Notes: a model not told the origin generated them from the sequence alone. DNA of 64,000 nucleotides from Tieghemiomyces parasiticus (GCA_027575765.1 JANBPT010000088.1:1-64000); one strand, 5' to 3'; positions 1-12,425 are shown, counted from the stretch's first letter. Made by a program: numbers and translations.

Positions 1-2256
1 ATAGGAGAAAAGGACAGGCAGACTAGCCTCATCCTCCTTCTCCCTGCGTCGCACGGGAACGGTCCACTCGACAGTCGGTTCCCCCCCCCCACGGCCATCC
101 GCCCCCCTTCTTCGGATTCTACAGGCTGCCCACACTCTTTCCGCTCCACTAGTCAGCAGGGCCAACTCGGTTCATCTTGGTGGTACACCGGCTCCTCCCC
201 CCCCCGCCCACTGTTACTGAGCCTGCGATACCCCTTCGCTTCATTCGACTCGCCATGGCCTTATGGGACGGACGCCATCGCGAAAACGCCGGTAAGACAT
301 AGACCGGCGTATGGCCGGCAAGATCGGGCCTTCTTGCGGAACCGTTACAGCTCGGTCTCTGCTTGTTTGCCGCCCGGTGGGCCATGCGGGATAATGCACA
401 CGGCCTGCACTGACTAGAGGGATAATGTGAGGGCGCAGACTCATTATTACCCACGCCGTGCGATTCCATCAACATCCCTCACATAAATTTGACCTCACGA
501 AGCGGCGGTCGGCAGCTCGCCCTCTCCTCAAACTCCGCAGTTTAACCATCAAGGGGCGCGGGGGGAAGGGAAGGGAGACATGAAGACCGTAATGGTCTAA
601 TCCAATGGCGTTCCTCGCTCAGCATCAGCCATTGCGGCCGGCACCTACAGGTGACGACGGCTAGGAAACTAAATGCGAAATATGCGCGACAGTGTCTGGT
701 TGGCAATGTGGTGATTAAAATTAGTGCCAGTGGTCCAATCATCGCTAGCACTGTGTAAGACCAATAAAGGGGACTTGTAGCACTACAGGTGGGGGGGGGG
801 GCAGCGCGGCGATGAAGGGCCACTGACGCGGGAGAGGGAGGTGATGGTCAAGAGCCGCAAGAGGCAAAGACCCTGTGATTAGCACCCGCTCCACGCGTCA
901 ACCGTCCCAATACAAAGAGAACCCCATCACTCTTCCCTCTAGCTTATGGGAGGCCAGGACCAGTGGTTAACCTTAGTGGTGGAAACCCCAGGGATGTGCA
1001 GTGCCCCTCCTGTCCCTTATTTTTTTAAAAAAATAAAAAAAACTGGGGAAAGCCATGACCATTGGAAGGAGTGGCTGGCCAGGGACTAGGTGTAGCCCCC
1101 CTATAGTTGACCTACAAGGCCGCGCTAGGATCGGCCACTTCCCTTCGCCACCCCTCCACCTTCCGATTTACACATTCGCCTTTGGTCAGGGACCCTGACG
1201 CCAGATGTTAAGGTTCGCAGGGAGGAAGCGCGTGCGAAGCGGGGGCCGGGCTGATGCGATGGACTAGGTGAGGAGAAATGATGCTGTAAAGGCCCCTTGA
1301 GGTGCCCCGCCGTCCACGGAGGGAATCCTACACGTCAAAATCAGCCCAAGAGCAGGGCGGCAAGGGCACACCAGTGACAACTTGATGAACCGAGACACCT
1401 CCACGCTGGGGCAGGCTAGACCACGGGCAATCAGTAAACGAGGGGGAGGGGGACGGACCTCGTCCCCCTCTTTCCGGTTAAGGCACGGCCCAATTCGGCA
1501 CCGCCCCTCGCCTCTCAGCCCCTGCCCGCCCTATCCGCTGCCTCAGCTGCCCTGCGGAGACCCGTCTGCCCTGCTAACCGGACGGCAGATTGGATGTGTT
1601 CGCATGATGCCGTTTCTTGTGGCAATAGGATAGCAACCAAGGGCCGCTATAGCCAAGGAGGTGGACCTGGTAACCAACTGGCATCCAGCAGCCTATTCGC
1701 CGATCGATCATACCACCAAGCTGTACCTACACTCCCCCCTTTACCTTCATTTCCGACACAGTCGTCATGACCCAACCGATCGAGCTGTCAGCCAGGTGTC
1801 ACACCCCCCTCCCGTCCACATGGCTACTCCGCCTACCTTTCCGCAGCGACACGGCTCCCCGACGGCCTGTCGTTCCCTGTGCTCCAAACATTGTTCTGGG
1901 TTGGCCGGCCGGATGAGAGAAACCGTGGTCGTGGGGTGGCGGGTTCCCATGGTAGAGCTTTATTAAGATAACAAAACAGGCGGAGTAATAGGCGAGGGCA
2001 CATGGCCAGATGACTGCTTTTGGATTGACTGGCAGGTGGATGAGACGGAGGGCAGGGATAGGCCACCCAGAAGACCCAGACTGGAATGTATGACATGCCC
2101 AACAAGAAAAAGGAACGACCGGCGCGGGTAAAAGTACAGGGGAAAAAGGTGGCGTAAGTGAAAACGTGAGAGGATGATTGTGTAGCTGGAAAGAAGGTAC
2201 GCCTCTGAATGGTATGCGGCTTCAAGGCGGGGGCCAATGTGTAGATGGCTCGGCGG
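1..2256. other. Intergenic, no gene recognised
   Basis: I found no open frame with family resemblance or a consistent exon chain here. The stretch has C-runs near 80-90 and 200-210, an 11-nt G-run at 791-801 and an A/T-only segment at about 1020-1040. The part next to 2256 is the 3' flank of the sulfhydryl oxidase gene on the minus strand. Confidence 0.5.
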
Positions 2257-2986
2257 CTATGACTTGCAGCCGCAGTCGTAGAGCGAGTGGACGGTACTAC
2301 AATCCAGGATGTCCTTGCCCAGCCGGGCGTTGACCTTGTTGTGGGCCTCGCACGCCCACTGCTCGGCTTCGTACCGCGTGTCGATGCGCGGAGGCAGTTC
2401 GTGGAGGAGCTGCTGGAAATGTTCGGCGCTGTTAATATATATATGTATATATTAAGCAAGGCGGGTGGGCGAGCGGTAGGGCCACGGATGTACGTTAGAG
2501 TTGTTAAATTTGCGCCTGAAAGGCTCCGCACGCACGTGGCAGGGCACTATGCCTATTAGGACGCACACGGACCATCGCAGCCACTTACCAGTCACCGCAG
2601 GGGTACAGCCGGGACAACAGAAATATGAACTGGTTGAGCGCACCCTTCTCATTCTCGGTGGGGTGCAGCGGGAACCTCGCCATCGTGGTATGGATGAGCC
2701 GCCAGGTGGACTGGCCGAGCAGGGCACGGGCAGTTTCGTTGCCGAGGGGTTGCGAAATCACATACGAATTCGCCTTGTCGTGGAACAGGGAAAACCGTGG
2801 GTCGCCAAACTCCGAGTAGCGGCCCGCGGCCGAGCCCGCCGAGGCGTCGTAATTGGCGAAATCGCGGAGGCCGCCGGCAGCACCTGGTCGGGATTGGGTG
2901 GTCTGCTGGATCCCGAGCATGATGCCGCCGAAGGCTAGGAAGCCCAGGGCGATCAGCAGAAGGGGGAGGTACCGACGTGTGCTCAT
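2257..2986 (-). CDS. ERV2-type FAD-linked sulfhydryl oxidase
   Basis: Two exons, 2589-2986 and 2257-2428, encode 189 residues. The family passes electrons from thiols through a CxxC-FAD centre to oxygen, forming disulfides. Seen: an N-terminal hydrophobic anchor (residues 6-24), the Erv/Alr core STWRLIHTTMARFP (93-106), the redox motif CGDC (130-133), the structural pair C159/C176 in the usual C-x16-C spacing, and a C-terminal CGC tail (185-187). The membrane anchor and CGC shuttle tail match Erv2 of the ER lumen better than mitochondrial Erv1. The intron splits the codon of the second CxxC cysteine (TG|C), so an unspliced reading loses the motif. I chose the ATG at 2986 over an in-frame upstream one because the anchor follows it directly. 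The family assignment is firm; ER location is inferred. Confidence 0.85.
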
Positions 2987-3868
2987 CGAGAGGATCGTTG
3001 GAGAGGCGGGGTATGTAGAGAGGGGGGGAGGCGAGAGAAGGTGGAGGCTAATGCCGTGCAAAGGGGACCAGGGCCACGCAGCGGGATGGATGAGACGAAG
3101 CAATGGGCTGGGGATGTAAAAGGGCGCAGTAGGGAGAGGGCAGGCGCGGCGGTGAGGGAAGGGAGGAGCACAAGGGAGCCCGGGTGCGGCGGAGCGGGTG
3201 GAGGGGGGTACTCTGTAGAACCGTAATAAGCCTCAGGCCACCGGCAGCGCTGCTGGTGGGGGCGGGGTGGGGCAGGCGTAGGAGTGGATAAGAAACGGCT
3301 TGAATTTGGCTAAATGGAGGGGGGCGCCCTAAACAAAGACGACGCTTCCTGCGGGGTGGCCTATGGAGGTGCAGGGCTGCGCAGGGAATCGGTGGCTATA
3401 GCGAGGGGATGGTGGGTGTACAGATTACAAGGGCAGAGGTTAGAATGACAAGGGCAGTCGATGGTTAGCTATTGAGGAATAGAGGCGGTGGCCGCTCCCG
3501 CTATATAAACCACCATTGTCTGGCGGAATTGACGGGCCTCAAGGCACGGACACTAAAAGACATAGCCAAGGGGTGGTAACAAGGGAGGGAGGGGGGAGAG
3601 AAGTGCTCTCGACGACTTCCGCTAGAGACTGCCCGATTGCCTTCCTACCTTCCACTACCCTTGGTGGTAGCAGTCTGTTCATCGGCCAATCTCGGATCCC
3701 CAAGCCGCGGCAGGACCCCAACGTTCTCCAGCTCAATCGACAAGATCCACCTCCGTCTATTCTTTTCTTGCTGAGGGTTCCTCCCAGATAGTGGCAGGTT
3801 AAACAGTTGAAGCAGTCCCCGCCACGAGATCATGTTTATGTATATATATATTTATATATAAACGGCCG
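2987..3868. other. Intergenic, no gene recognised
   Basis: This spacer separates the sulfhydryl oxidase start from the 3' end of the next minus-strand gene. It should contain the oxidase promoter. A mixed TA-rich microsatellite lies at about 3837-3860. I see no supported coding exon. Confidence 0.5.
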
Positions 3869-5055
3869 TCACTCAATCACGGCCTTCCGTGCCGCACGTT
3901 TCTTAGTAACCACTTTCTTGATCCTGCCACTGGCGACTTCGACGGGCCGAGCTGGCGAAGCCGATAGTGCCGATCGCGGAGACAAGTCCGAAATAGACAA
4001 CGTCACTGAGGATCCGGCAGACGTTGTGGCCGTTGTGGTAACTTGGCCGGCAGAAACCGCGACTGTCGGCGTCTCTAACCGGGATGAGGCCGGAACGGGC
4101 CGGGTTGGCGGCACCGGCCGGAGTGGCAGCCGAGGGGGCGGCGAAAGTCCCTCCGCCTGGTCTATCCCAACCGGAGACCGCTGCTCGCGATCCGTGACCA
4201 CTTCGGTCTGAAGTGGATTAGGAGGTACGCTTGCCGGCAAAATGGTCTGGTCTATTAGGTCCGGGGCCAGCTGGGCAGTGATCTCGCGGTCCAAGCTGCG
4301 TTGCTCCATGGCGAACTGGGTCTTCATACGGTCATAGGCCAGGCGCAGTTCGCGGAGCTTAGCGGACCGAGCATGTAGGTCGGCAGCCGTGCGGTCAGCC
4401 GCGGCCATGCGGCGGCGTAGGTTGGTGAGGCGTTGCGTATAGGCCGGGAGGCGGGCAAGCTAGCGGGAGGTGGGAACGAGCGTTGACGTGGCTGTTAATT
4501 GGGCCCCACACCCACATGGTTAGGACCATTAGCCAGGCCCTGTCCTTGCAAAGGCGAAAGTAGTCTCGTTCGAGCACAGTCCACCAGGCGCTCAAGGGAC
4601 CTGGGTGCCATATGCAACTTGCCATGGGTTCTAAGCGTACAGCATCACCCTTTTCCTCGCCGACTTACCAGTTCATGCTGCTCCGGGCTGACGGCTGTCC
4701 CAGGGTCGGTCTCCTGAGCGACCTGGCCAAACAGCTCACGCAGCCTCATTTGCTTCTCGCTGAAGGGAGGCGGGTAGTCAATGTGTGTGCCATGCTTGGA
4801 CGGTCAGCCATAAGGTCGCTGCGGTCAAGATTGTGTGCCTCGAGCCTCTATCCGTTTCGACGGTGGTACTTACAGTTGGGTTTCGAGGCTAGCGCAGAGA
4901 CTCTCCAGTGGGTCAGCGGCGCGGGTCAGGAAGCCTTGGGCCAATAGGTCTGACCAAGTACCCTCCATGTCGGCGGAAGGGTTCGCTTTGGACAGCGGCT
5001 CAGACGGGTTAGGAGCATGGCTGGCCCGCCGCAGACCAAAGTCAGGTGTAGTCAT
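3869..5055 (-). CDS. Unidentified coiled-coil protein, three exons
   Basis: Exons 4874-5055, 4669-4759 and 3869-4459 join in phase (2, then 0) to give 287 residues. All donors are GTAAGT and acceptors CAG, CAG and TAG. The N-terminal part has an acidic/hydrophobic segment, MEGTWSDLLAQGFL, after a short polar lead. The centre (about residues 60-150) is heptad-like and rich in Leu, Arg and Ala, as in KQMRLRELFGQVAQE and RLTNLRRRM. A proline/serine/threonine-rich stretch follows, then a basic tail (RIKKVVTKKRAARKAVIE). I do not recognise the family. The layout resembles small scaffold subunits of kinetochore or BLOC-type complexes, but that is only an impression. The consistent splice phases make a real gene likely. 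Confidence 0.7.
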
Positions 5056-5991
5056 GCTGCGAGTCGAAAGCCCGGCTGTGGATGGGTGAAAGTCAGGGGG
5101 ATGCAAAAGTGGTATAGGGCAGGATGCCAAAAGTTACCATGGCGAAGAGACGCATGCGGGCTTTGTCGGTATTCAGACATTGAGATGCGTGAGCTAAGTT
5201 AGGTGGGTTTAGGGCTCGGTAGCCTGCTCTGGGAATGGTGCGGCCCCTTATTTGGGCATATACATGGCAGTGTCCGCGGAGTGTGGTGAGTGCTGTCGAG
5301 GAGCTCAGACCCTCGAAGGTCTTTAGTTTTCTTCACTTTTAAGAGCCCACAAAATCTCTCCGCTTGCTTGATAATACGAGGGACTGCGTCAACCCAAATT
5401 ATTAGACGCTCAGAATAGCCGGCTCTCGGTGGTTACAGGCACGATATACCGTTACCAGTCCCACCGCGTCCACCACAGTGAGAGCAGGTTTCAGCCCCCA
5501 GCCGAGGTGTAGCCCGTTCGGAATGTTTCGGGACCATAGTCGGCTAGGCTATCCTCAAGGGTGGGGTGCCCTGAAGAGGCTGGCAGGGCCTACGGATTGT
5601 CCTTCAACGCGCCGATGTTTCCAATGGCGTCGGCCTACCAAGAGCGACCCGACCCTGGATAACTGAAACGGAGGCTGGAAACGGTCTCTTGTCCGATCCG
5701 CCCTTCCTACTAGGCTCAAAATGAGGGTACAGGCAGAGGAGTGGGGGAGGGGGGTTGGGGCTGCTGCGGAACGCGCGCCCTTTTTCTGGAAAAATAATCG
5801 TTTAGGCGTTTACCGCAACCTCTTTTAGTCACAGCAGCACCGTTTCTGGACCCACTCTCCCCCGCCTTGGCCTTGTCCACTTCAAAGGCCCGCCTGTTCT
5901 GCTCACCCGCCATATTTTCCCAAACAAAGCCGTTCGATTGTAACCTTCCACACCCACCACGATTATTTACACAGCCCTCACCACTACCGCC
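5056..5991. other. Divergent promoter region
   Basis: This 0.9 kb spacer lies between the divergent starts of the coiled-coil gene (minus) and COX15 (plus), so it must hold both promoters. I see no convincing TATA box or coding exon in it. Confidence 0.4.
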
Positions 5992-7616
5992 ATGCTCACC
6001 CTGCCCTGCACACGGATCGCGCCGCGAATGCGCCCGACTCGAGGCCCTTGCGGGTTGATCTCCCGCTCCCTGTCGCTCGGACGGTCCCGCCTGGCCACCT
6101 CTCCGATCGCGTCCCCGGCCACCTTGAGCCCCCAGATTCGCCGGTGGACCGGCAGCCTCGACCCCCTGCGCCCGGCCGTCTCGGTACGCCCAGCCTTATC
6201 CTTCACCTCGAGGCTGGGCGGCCTACCTCGCTGCTTGTCCACCGCCACCGATGCTACCACGGCTGCTCCGGTCGCCCCAACCGCCGCGGCCGTCGATCCG
6301 AACTCCGGCACCCACGGGCAGGCCGAACCCACGACACGCAAGGCCGTCGGGTACTGGCTCCTCGCCTCGGCAGCCTCCGTCTTTGGTATCGTGGTGTGGG
6401 GCGGTGTGACGCGGCTCACCGAGAGCGGCCTGTCCATCGTCGAATGGAATCTGATCCGCGGGATGAAACCGCCGACCAGCGAGGCCGAGTGGATCGAAGA
6501 GTTTGAAAAGTACAAGCAGTTCCCCGAGTACAAACAGCTCAACCAGCACATGACCCTGGAGGAATTCAAGTTTATCTTCTTTATGGAGTGGGGACACCGG
6601 ATCTGGGGTCGGCTGATCGGACTGACCTTTATTTTGCCCGGCGCGTATTTTGCGTACAAGGGATGGATGTCGCCCGCCATTAGTAAGCGCGTGGCCATCA
6701 TTGCCGGTCTCATTTGTTTCCAGGTAGGTCCAGGACTCTAGCGGGGCGTGTCGGGGCGGTGCAAGGCTAGGCTAGGCAACCCGACGACCTCGAGCGGGCC
6801 ACCGGCACGGATGATCCGACAGACCAAGTTCGATACTTACCCTCTCCACTTCTCTTCCCCCACTACTTGACTTGCTCTCACGCTTATTCCCTTTAGGGCG
6901 TCCTCGGCTGGTACATGGTCAAGTCGGGCCTGGACCAAGCGCTGCTGGAGAAGCCCGGTGCCGTTCCTCGGGTCAGCCAGTACCGCCTGGCGGCCCACCT
7001 GGGCAGTGCCTTCCTCATCTACACGGGGATGGTAGCCACGGGACTCAGTGTGCTCCGCCAGAACAGTCTCCGCGCGGGCCGCCTCGCCTCACTAGCCCCT
7101 TTACTCAACAGTGCACAGCTGAACCGACTGCGCGGGTCCACCCACGGCCTGGCGATGCTCGTCTTCATCACCGCCATCTCGGGGGCCTTCGTTGCCGGCC
7201 TCGACGCCGGCCTGCTCTACAACACGTTCCCCCTGATGGGCGGCCGCCTGGTTCCGCCCACGGAGGAGCTGTGGGACCCGCACTTCGCCTCGGACCCGGC
7301 CACGCGGTCCGGAATGCTCAAGAATGTGTTTGAGAACCCGACTACCGTTCAGTTCAACCACCGGGTCTTGGCTGTCACCACATTCACTGCCATCACCGCT
7401 GTGTACCTGGCTTCCCGTCGCTTGGCTCTGCCCAAATCCGTCCGGGTTACCCTCCATTCTCTGATGGGTCTTGCCGTCGTCCAGGTTAGCTTGGGTATCT
7501 CCACCCTTATTTACCTCGTACCTACCGAGCTGGCCGCTGCCCACCAGGCCGGATCGCTCTCGCTCCTCACTGCCACCCTCTGTCTCATGAACTTTTTGAA
7601 GCGCGTGCCCAAATAG
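5992..7616 (+). CDS. COX15: Haem A synthase COX15, mitochondrial
   Basis: Two exons, 5992-6723 and 6897-7616, join in phase 0 (CAG|GTAGGT ... TTTAG|GGC) to encode 483 residues, close to the usual length of fungal Cox15. The enzyme oxidises the C8 methyl of haem O to make haem A for cytochrome oxidase, in the mitochondrial inner membrane. Seen: an Arg/Ser/Thr-rich N-terminus of about 100 residues fitting a presequence, then VVWGGVTRLTESGLSIVEW, FIFFMEWGHRIWGR with a haem-ligand His, a second half with GSTHGLAMLVF, and FNHRVLAV with another His. Several hydrophobic segments give the eight-helix bundle typical of the family. The long open frame on the opposite strand is a shadow. Confidence 0.95.
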
Positions 7617-8505
7617 AGAGGGGAGGGTAGCAGGATGTGGAGGTTTTGAAGTTTGGCATGTTGTCGGATCTTGAGTGACCTCGTTTATATCATGCATTAA
7701 AACCCCGTGTAGATAGGCGGGGGTTTATCCGACGGGGATTAGATAAAACTCGGCAGCTGGTCTACCTAACGTTTTGTTTCGCACTCGTGATTTACTGACC
7801 AAACCATTAATGCCAATAAGGCGTGGTACCATCGCTGCTATTTACCGCATCATCTCCGGCATTATCGGCAGTCCAACCCTACCAAGGCGGACCGCCCCGC
7901 CCCGCCCCGACGTTCGATGGCGATGTAACGTTGACCACGGGTGTACGAATTCCAATTATCACCGCCTTGCCATCGTCGCCAGGACTAGCCGAGTGCAGGG
8001 GGAGCGTAGGCCGGCTCGCTTCCATCCTGCACTCGCCTTCGTCGAAGCAGGAGGAAAGGCGAGGTGAACGGAAGAGGTCCACGCGCAATAGACCAAACAG
8101 GTGCAACCTTTGTGTTACCCATCGGCTCACCTTTCCTTTCATCTCCTCTCCGCCGTCCCCCTTGGTCGCTTCCGTTTCCTACCTTCGCTTAGTTGATGTC
8201 TCTCTACCTCGTTTGCTGTTCGTACCTAGCCTTTCCTTTTTCACGCCACCTTGCTGCCACGTCTGGCGGGTGGTTTAAAAAGGCAGCCCGGACACATATA
8301 TCTGCGTCTAACTTCTCTTAGCATGGCACTTGTTGCGTCTATTCTAAACCGGTCAATTTCTGCCTTCGCCGGCGTTTTTTATTTTCTGTTTTTCGTATTT
8401 ATAGCGTAAAAGTTGGTACACTCACTAAAAGAGCATTTGCTGCCACTTATCCGCTTTTATTCCTGTTCATTTTGCAAAGTCTCCTCCTACAGCACCTCAC
8501 GCGCT
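7617..8505. other. Spacer with promoter of the GH18-like gene
   Basis: Follows the COX15 stop and precedes the GH18-fold gene on the same strand. A TATA-like TATTTATAG lies about 100 nt upstream of the chosen ATG. No further gene seen. Confidence 0.4.
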
Positions 8506-9878
8506 ATGCTGCACCTTTCATGGCTGCAATTGGGCGGGCTCGTCTTCCTGACGGTTAACACCGTCAGCTCTGTTCATGGCAACCCCTCGGGAGAGCGCGA
8601 TACCTACATTAACGGCTTTGCCAACCCGGGGGGCTTCACCGTCCCGATTTCGGCGGCGTCCACAAACTCCTTTGCCCACCAGGCGCCCGTCGATGCTATA
8701 CCGGTCAACAAAGGGGACCGCTACTACCGGCGCACCCTCAAGCAGGCGGTGAAGGGCCCTGACGCTGAGGGAAGCGGCCAGAGTGTGGAGGTGACGGCCC
8801 GACGCTCCTTTTTCTACCTCGGTAAGTGTTGTCATAATTAGCTCGACAACGGGTGTCTGAAGGTGTTTGTTTACCCCGCCCCCCGTTGGAAACGGGACGT
8901 CCCTCCGCCATCCTGGATTCCGCATCGGAATGCCTCCTTGCGCTTTTCACTAGGTGAGGGCATTGCATAGTACTGTGTCGGATATCCCTTGGTAAATACT
9001 AACCCTGCAATTTTTATTCGTTCGTCTGCTTGACCTGGATGACAGCCGATATCGAAATCCATAACCTCGAAACCGTGAAGGTCGACCAGGCGACGGTTGT
9101 TTCAGAAAGCGGCGAAACGACCGTACTACGCCTCCACAGCGACCACTCCAAGGCCATGATGATGCTGGCATTTGCGGACCTACACAACACAAATGCACTG
9201 GCCGGAGCCGTGGCTCAAGCCGTCATCCAGTCCGGTGCGGGGGCCCTTGACATCAATGCCGAATGGATCAACCAGGACTTTTTAGGCGGCCAGTACGAAC
9301 CCAATCCCCTGACCCTCAAGGGTCTTAATCAGTTCTTACTGACCCTTAAACACTGTTTTACTGGGACCATACCCCCAGTCCAGGTGATACTAACGGTCGG
9401 CGTCCAGCCCTGGCTGGACATGTGGAACAAAATTAACCACGGTGAGCTGACCGCCCGGGTGGACTACTTGCGGGTGGTGCCGCCGCCGTTTAACCTCAAG
9501 ACCCGGCGCAAGGCCAAGGAGGCTCAGCTGCAGCCTGACCAATATTCCCTGGGCCGCGCCAAAACGTACACCGAAACGCACGCCGGCAAAGATAAAAGTG
9601 ACAAAGTCAAGGGCGTGGACCCTCACAAACTACGGGACGAAATCGCGGTCGACCCCGCTATGTCTGTGCTTCATAAGGAATTGGCCCTGTCCCGACCCTG
9701 GCTGCATGCCGGGTTCCCTCTTGAGCGGTTGCTCATCGTGTACAACTTTGATAATACGTTGGTTAAGGATCGGTCGTTGGGTGGCTCGTCCGCTCCAGCA
9801 CCCGTTATGACACTCACCACATCTCGTCGACCCTATTCGGATCAGTCCCGGAGGGGCCGTGTCTACACGCGTCATTAG
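8506..9878 (+). CDS. Secreted GH18-fold (chitinase-like) protein with altered active site
   Basis: Exons 8506-8821 and 9046-9878 (CTCG|GTAAGT ... ACAG|CC) encode 382 residues. The first 25 form a signal peptide (WLQLGGLVFLTVNTV core). After about 100 residues, TIM-barrel landmarks of GH18 appear in order: MMMLAFADLHN; AGALDINAEW at the DxxDxDxE strand; VQVILTVGV; VDYLRVVPPPF; and HAGFPLERLLIVYNF, matching the late 'GxPxxKLvlG' strand. The motif keeps the terminal Glu and one Asp, but the Asp two before Glu is Asn and the first Asp is Gly. Family knowledge says these residues assist substrate-assisted catalysis, so activity may be weak or lost and the role could be binding. The expected last barrel strand with Trp is not obvious; the tail may be truncated or hold an unseen intron. 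A candidate AATAAA lies at 10068-10073. The family call is moderate. Confidence 0.5.
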
Positions 9879-10394
9879 ACTGCCAAGGACGTTTCTGAAA
9901 CAACGATGGAGGTGGTGGAGCGGGTGGGCTGTCCTGCCTAATACCTCTTGGGGAGGAGGTTCGAAGGGCGAAAAGGGTCAATTAGACGCGGACAGCCTAT
10001 ACAACTTGGGTCACTAACCATTAATTATCAGGGGCTTCCCTCTTTTGTGTCGTTTATATAACCAGATAATAAACGGACCCAACTATAATTTGGAGACGAG
10101 CTGCTGGTTCTATAGCCGGATGATTTGAAATGCCTATCAGGCAAAACCTGACCAAAAGTGGCGAATAGGAAGGCTCTACAATGTACCGTCGAGGACTTCT
10201 TGTCCACTGTGCTTCACGCCAGTGCGGTTGAGTGAGTAACCTTGGCCAACATCCCTCCCACACACTATAGCAAACCCGCTACGCCTTTCAAGCGAACCTT
10301 GCTATCCTCCGTTCTGCATTGCTCCCCTCCTGCCAGCCTCCCTATTTCGAATCGGCACACCCACCTACTTTCGCTATTCGTCGCGGATCCCCCC
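9879..10394. other. Spacer, 3' flank and promoter of Sel1 gene
   Basis: Contains AATAAA at 10068-10073 (possible poly(A) signal of the GH18-like gene) and the upstream region of the Sel1-repeat gene. The reading frame of that gene is open back to an ATG at 10242, so up to 51 extra N-terminal residues are possible. Confidence 0.4.
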
Positions 10395-12425
10395 ATGGCG
10401 TCGCACGGTGCCTCACGCCAGATCCACTCAACTCGCTGGCCGTTAGCATCGCGACCTCTGGGCCCTCATCGTCACCCCCGGGCCGCCTTGCCGACCAGAC
10501 GCCAGTCTACACGAACACTCCATGTTGCCCCTCTAACGACACCAACATCCGAGGGAGGAGTCACTGCTGCCGCGGCGGGGGTTCAGGACCCCGTCGTCGC
10601 CACTCAACGACGGAGTTTCCACGTCACGACCTACTCTTCCTACGCCCAGACCACGTCATCCATTACGCCAAAAACCGCTGCCGCCTCGCCGTCTCCTACG
10701 AACCAAGGACTGCCACTAGTGGCGCTCCCGGAAGACTTGGATGTGGACGACGTGCTCGCCAGTTCACCCGCCGACCTGGACGAGTTTGTCCAGCAGTGTC
10801 CCGGGGAGCTCGTGCTAACGGGCGACACAGCGCGAACTATGATCGAACTGTCCATCACCTACCTAGACCTTCTTCATCAGCTAGCTACTCCGTTGTCGTC
10901 ACTTTCTTCCACTGCCGCCACCCAACGGTCACCTCGGGCGACCAAGGAGTTGATTGCTCAGAAGGTTCAAATTCTCGACCGGCTTTGGACCTTAGCCGAT
11001 CACCACCCACTCCCGCTGACCCACGTGGGCCGGTTCCTACAGTTGGGACCTTACGGTTACCCACTTGCGCTCCCACTCTACCAGTGCGGAGCCACCCGGG
11101 CCACCGTGGTATCCAAGTCATCGCCTTCGTTATCGTCCCACTCCGGTTCGCCGGACGCCGAGATCCGCTACCTCTACTATCATTCCTTGATGGTCCGCCC
11201 CAACGCCCTGTTCGCCGCTGACTCGCGGGGCGCCACGCAAGCCATGGGCTTACTTGCCCGTCAGGGTCATCCGGCAGCCCAGGTCGCCATGGCCGATCTG
11301 TTCTTGGCGTCTGGTCATAATTTAGAGGCCGCCGCGCGGTCCTTGCAGTTGGCCGTCGAGCATGGTTTTCCTCCGGCCTTCGTGCGGCTCGCCCGTATGT
11401 ACGCCGAGGGGTTAGGAGTGGGTAAGGATGCGATTAAGGCTTTGGAGCTTTACGAGGCGGCCGCGGCTAAAGGTAAGGTTGATTAGAGGCGAGTTAAGAT
11501 AATTGTGTAGGGAGAGAGAGAGAGAGAGAGAGAGACGCCCTTAGGAAACATGTGTACGGACGATGTAGTGAAACTTCAAGCTAATGACCGTTCTACTCCG
11601 ACACCCCCCCTTTCCCCGCACTTGCTTTCGACTTTGGCAACATGCCACCAATCTCTAGGCTACCCCAAGGCCCACTATTTCATGGGTAATCTGTACAGCT
11701 CCGGCCACGCATCCGCCGACGGAACTCCCCAACATGATAAGGCCGCCGCGAGTTATGAGAAGGCCGCTGAACTGGGTAAGTGATATCGCTGGCGCCTAGG
11801 CCGTTGTCCCTATGCCCACCATACGGTGCTCATGTGTCTACAACTGACCCAGGAGAAGGGTTCGCTACTTACTTAGCCGTATTTGCTCGTGGGCTAACCA
11901 CACCACCTGCCACTCCAATTCCCCATTTATATGACATGGTAACTCAACCCCATTGTTTAGGCGTCACAGAGGCCCTGCACAACCTGGCCTGTCTCTACCT
12001 CGAAGGCCACGGCGTCGAGAAGGAGGCCATGCGGGCCGCCGAGATTTTCCATATTGCTGCCGAGGCGGGAAATCCCTTTTCCATGGTAAGTCCGTTCGAG
12101 CAACTGGGGGGGGGAGGTACGAGTTAGTACCATGTCCTGACTGTATTCCACGCCTGAAGCCTTCTGGGAAATCGTGGGGGGACACTTGGCTAACTGTATG
12201 ATTTATTGCTCTATCCCTTGTGGATGACCACTTTACAACTCGCAGATCAATCTGGGCAAATTGTACGAGACGGGCCAGACCTTTGACCGCGACCATCAGC
12301 AGGCAGTGCACTGGTACCGCAAGGCAATGGAGACCACCACTGACCCGACACTTAAGTCCCATGCCGAAAGTCTCCTGACACAGGCCAAGAACCGTCCGCT
12401 ACGGTCACGGTGTCAAATTATGTAG
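10395..12425 (+). CDS. Sel1-like repeat protein, probably mitochondrial
   Basis: Four exons, 10395-11472, 11659-11775, 11961-12085 and 12246-12425, join in phases 1, 1 and 0 to encode 499 residues. The N-terminus is Arg/Ser/His-rich with almost no acids for about 50 residues (IHSTRWPLASRPLGPHRHPR), as in mitochondrial presequences. The C-terminal 200 residues carry Sel1/TPR-like repeats: AQVAMADLFLASGHNLEAAA, AFVRLARMYAEGLGVGKDAI, AHYFMGNLYSSG, ALHNLACLYLEGHGVEKEAM and INLGKLYETGQTFDRDHQQA. These helical hairpins bind partner proteins. The start at 10395 sits in CCCCATGGCG; an in-frame ATG at 10242 is the alternative. Intron 1 contains a (GA)12 tract. The fold is clear; the specific role is unknown. 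Confidence 0.8.
11512..11535. repeat. (GA)12 microsatellite in an intron
   Basis: Twelve perfect GA units, inside intron 1 (11473-11658) of the Sel1-repeat gene. Confidence 0.95.

Noticed and set aside
5967..6713. A 248-codon open frame on the minus strand
   Set aside because: Shadow of COX15 exon 1.
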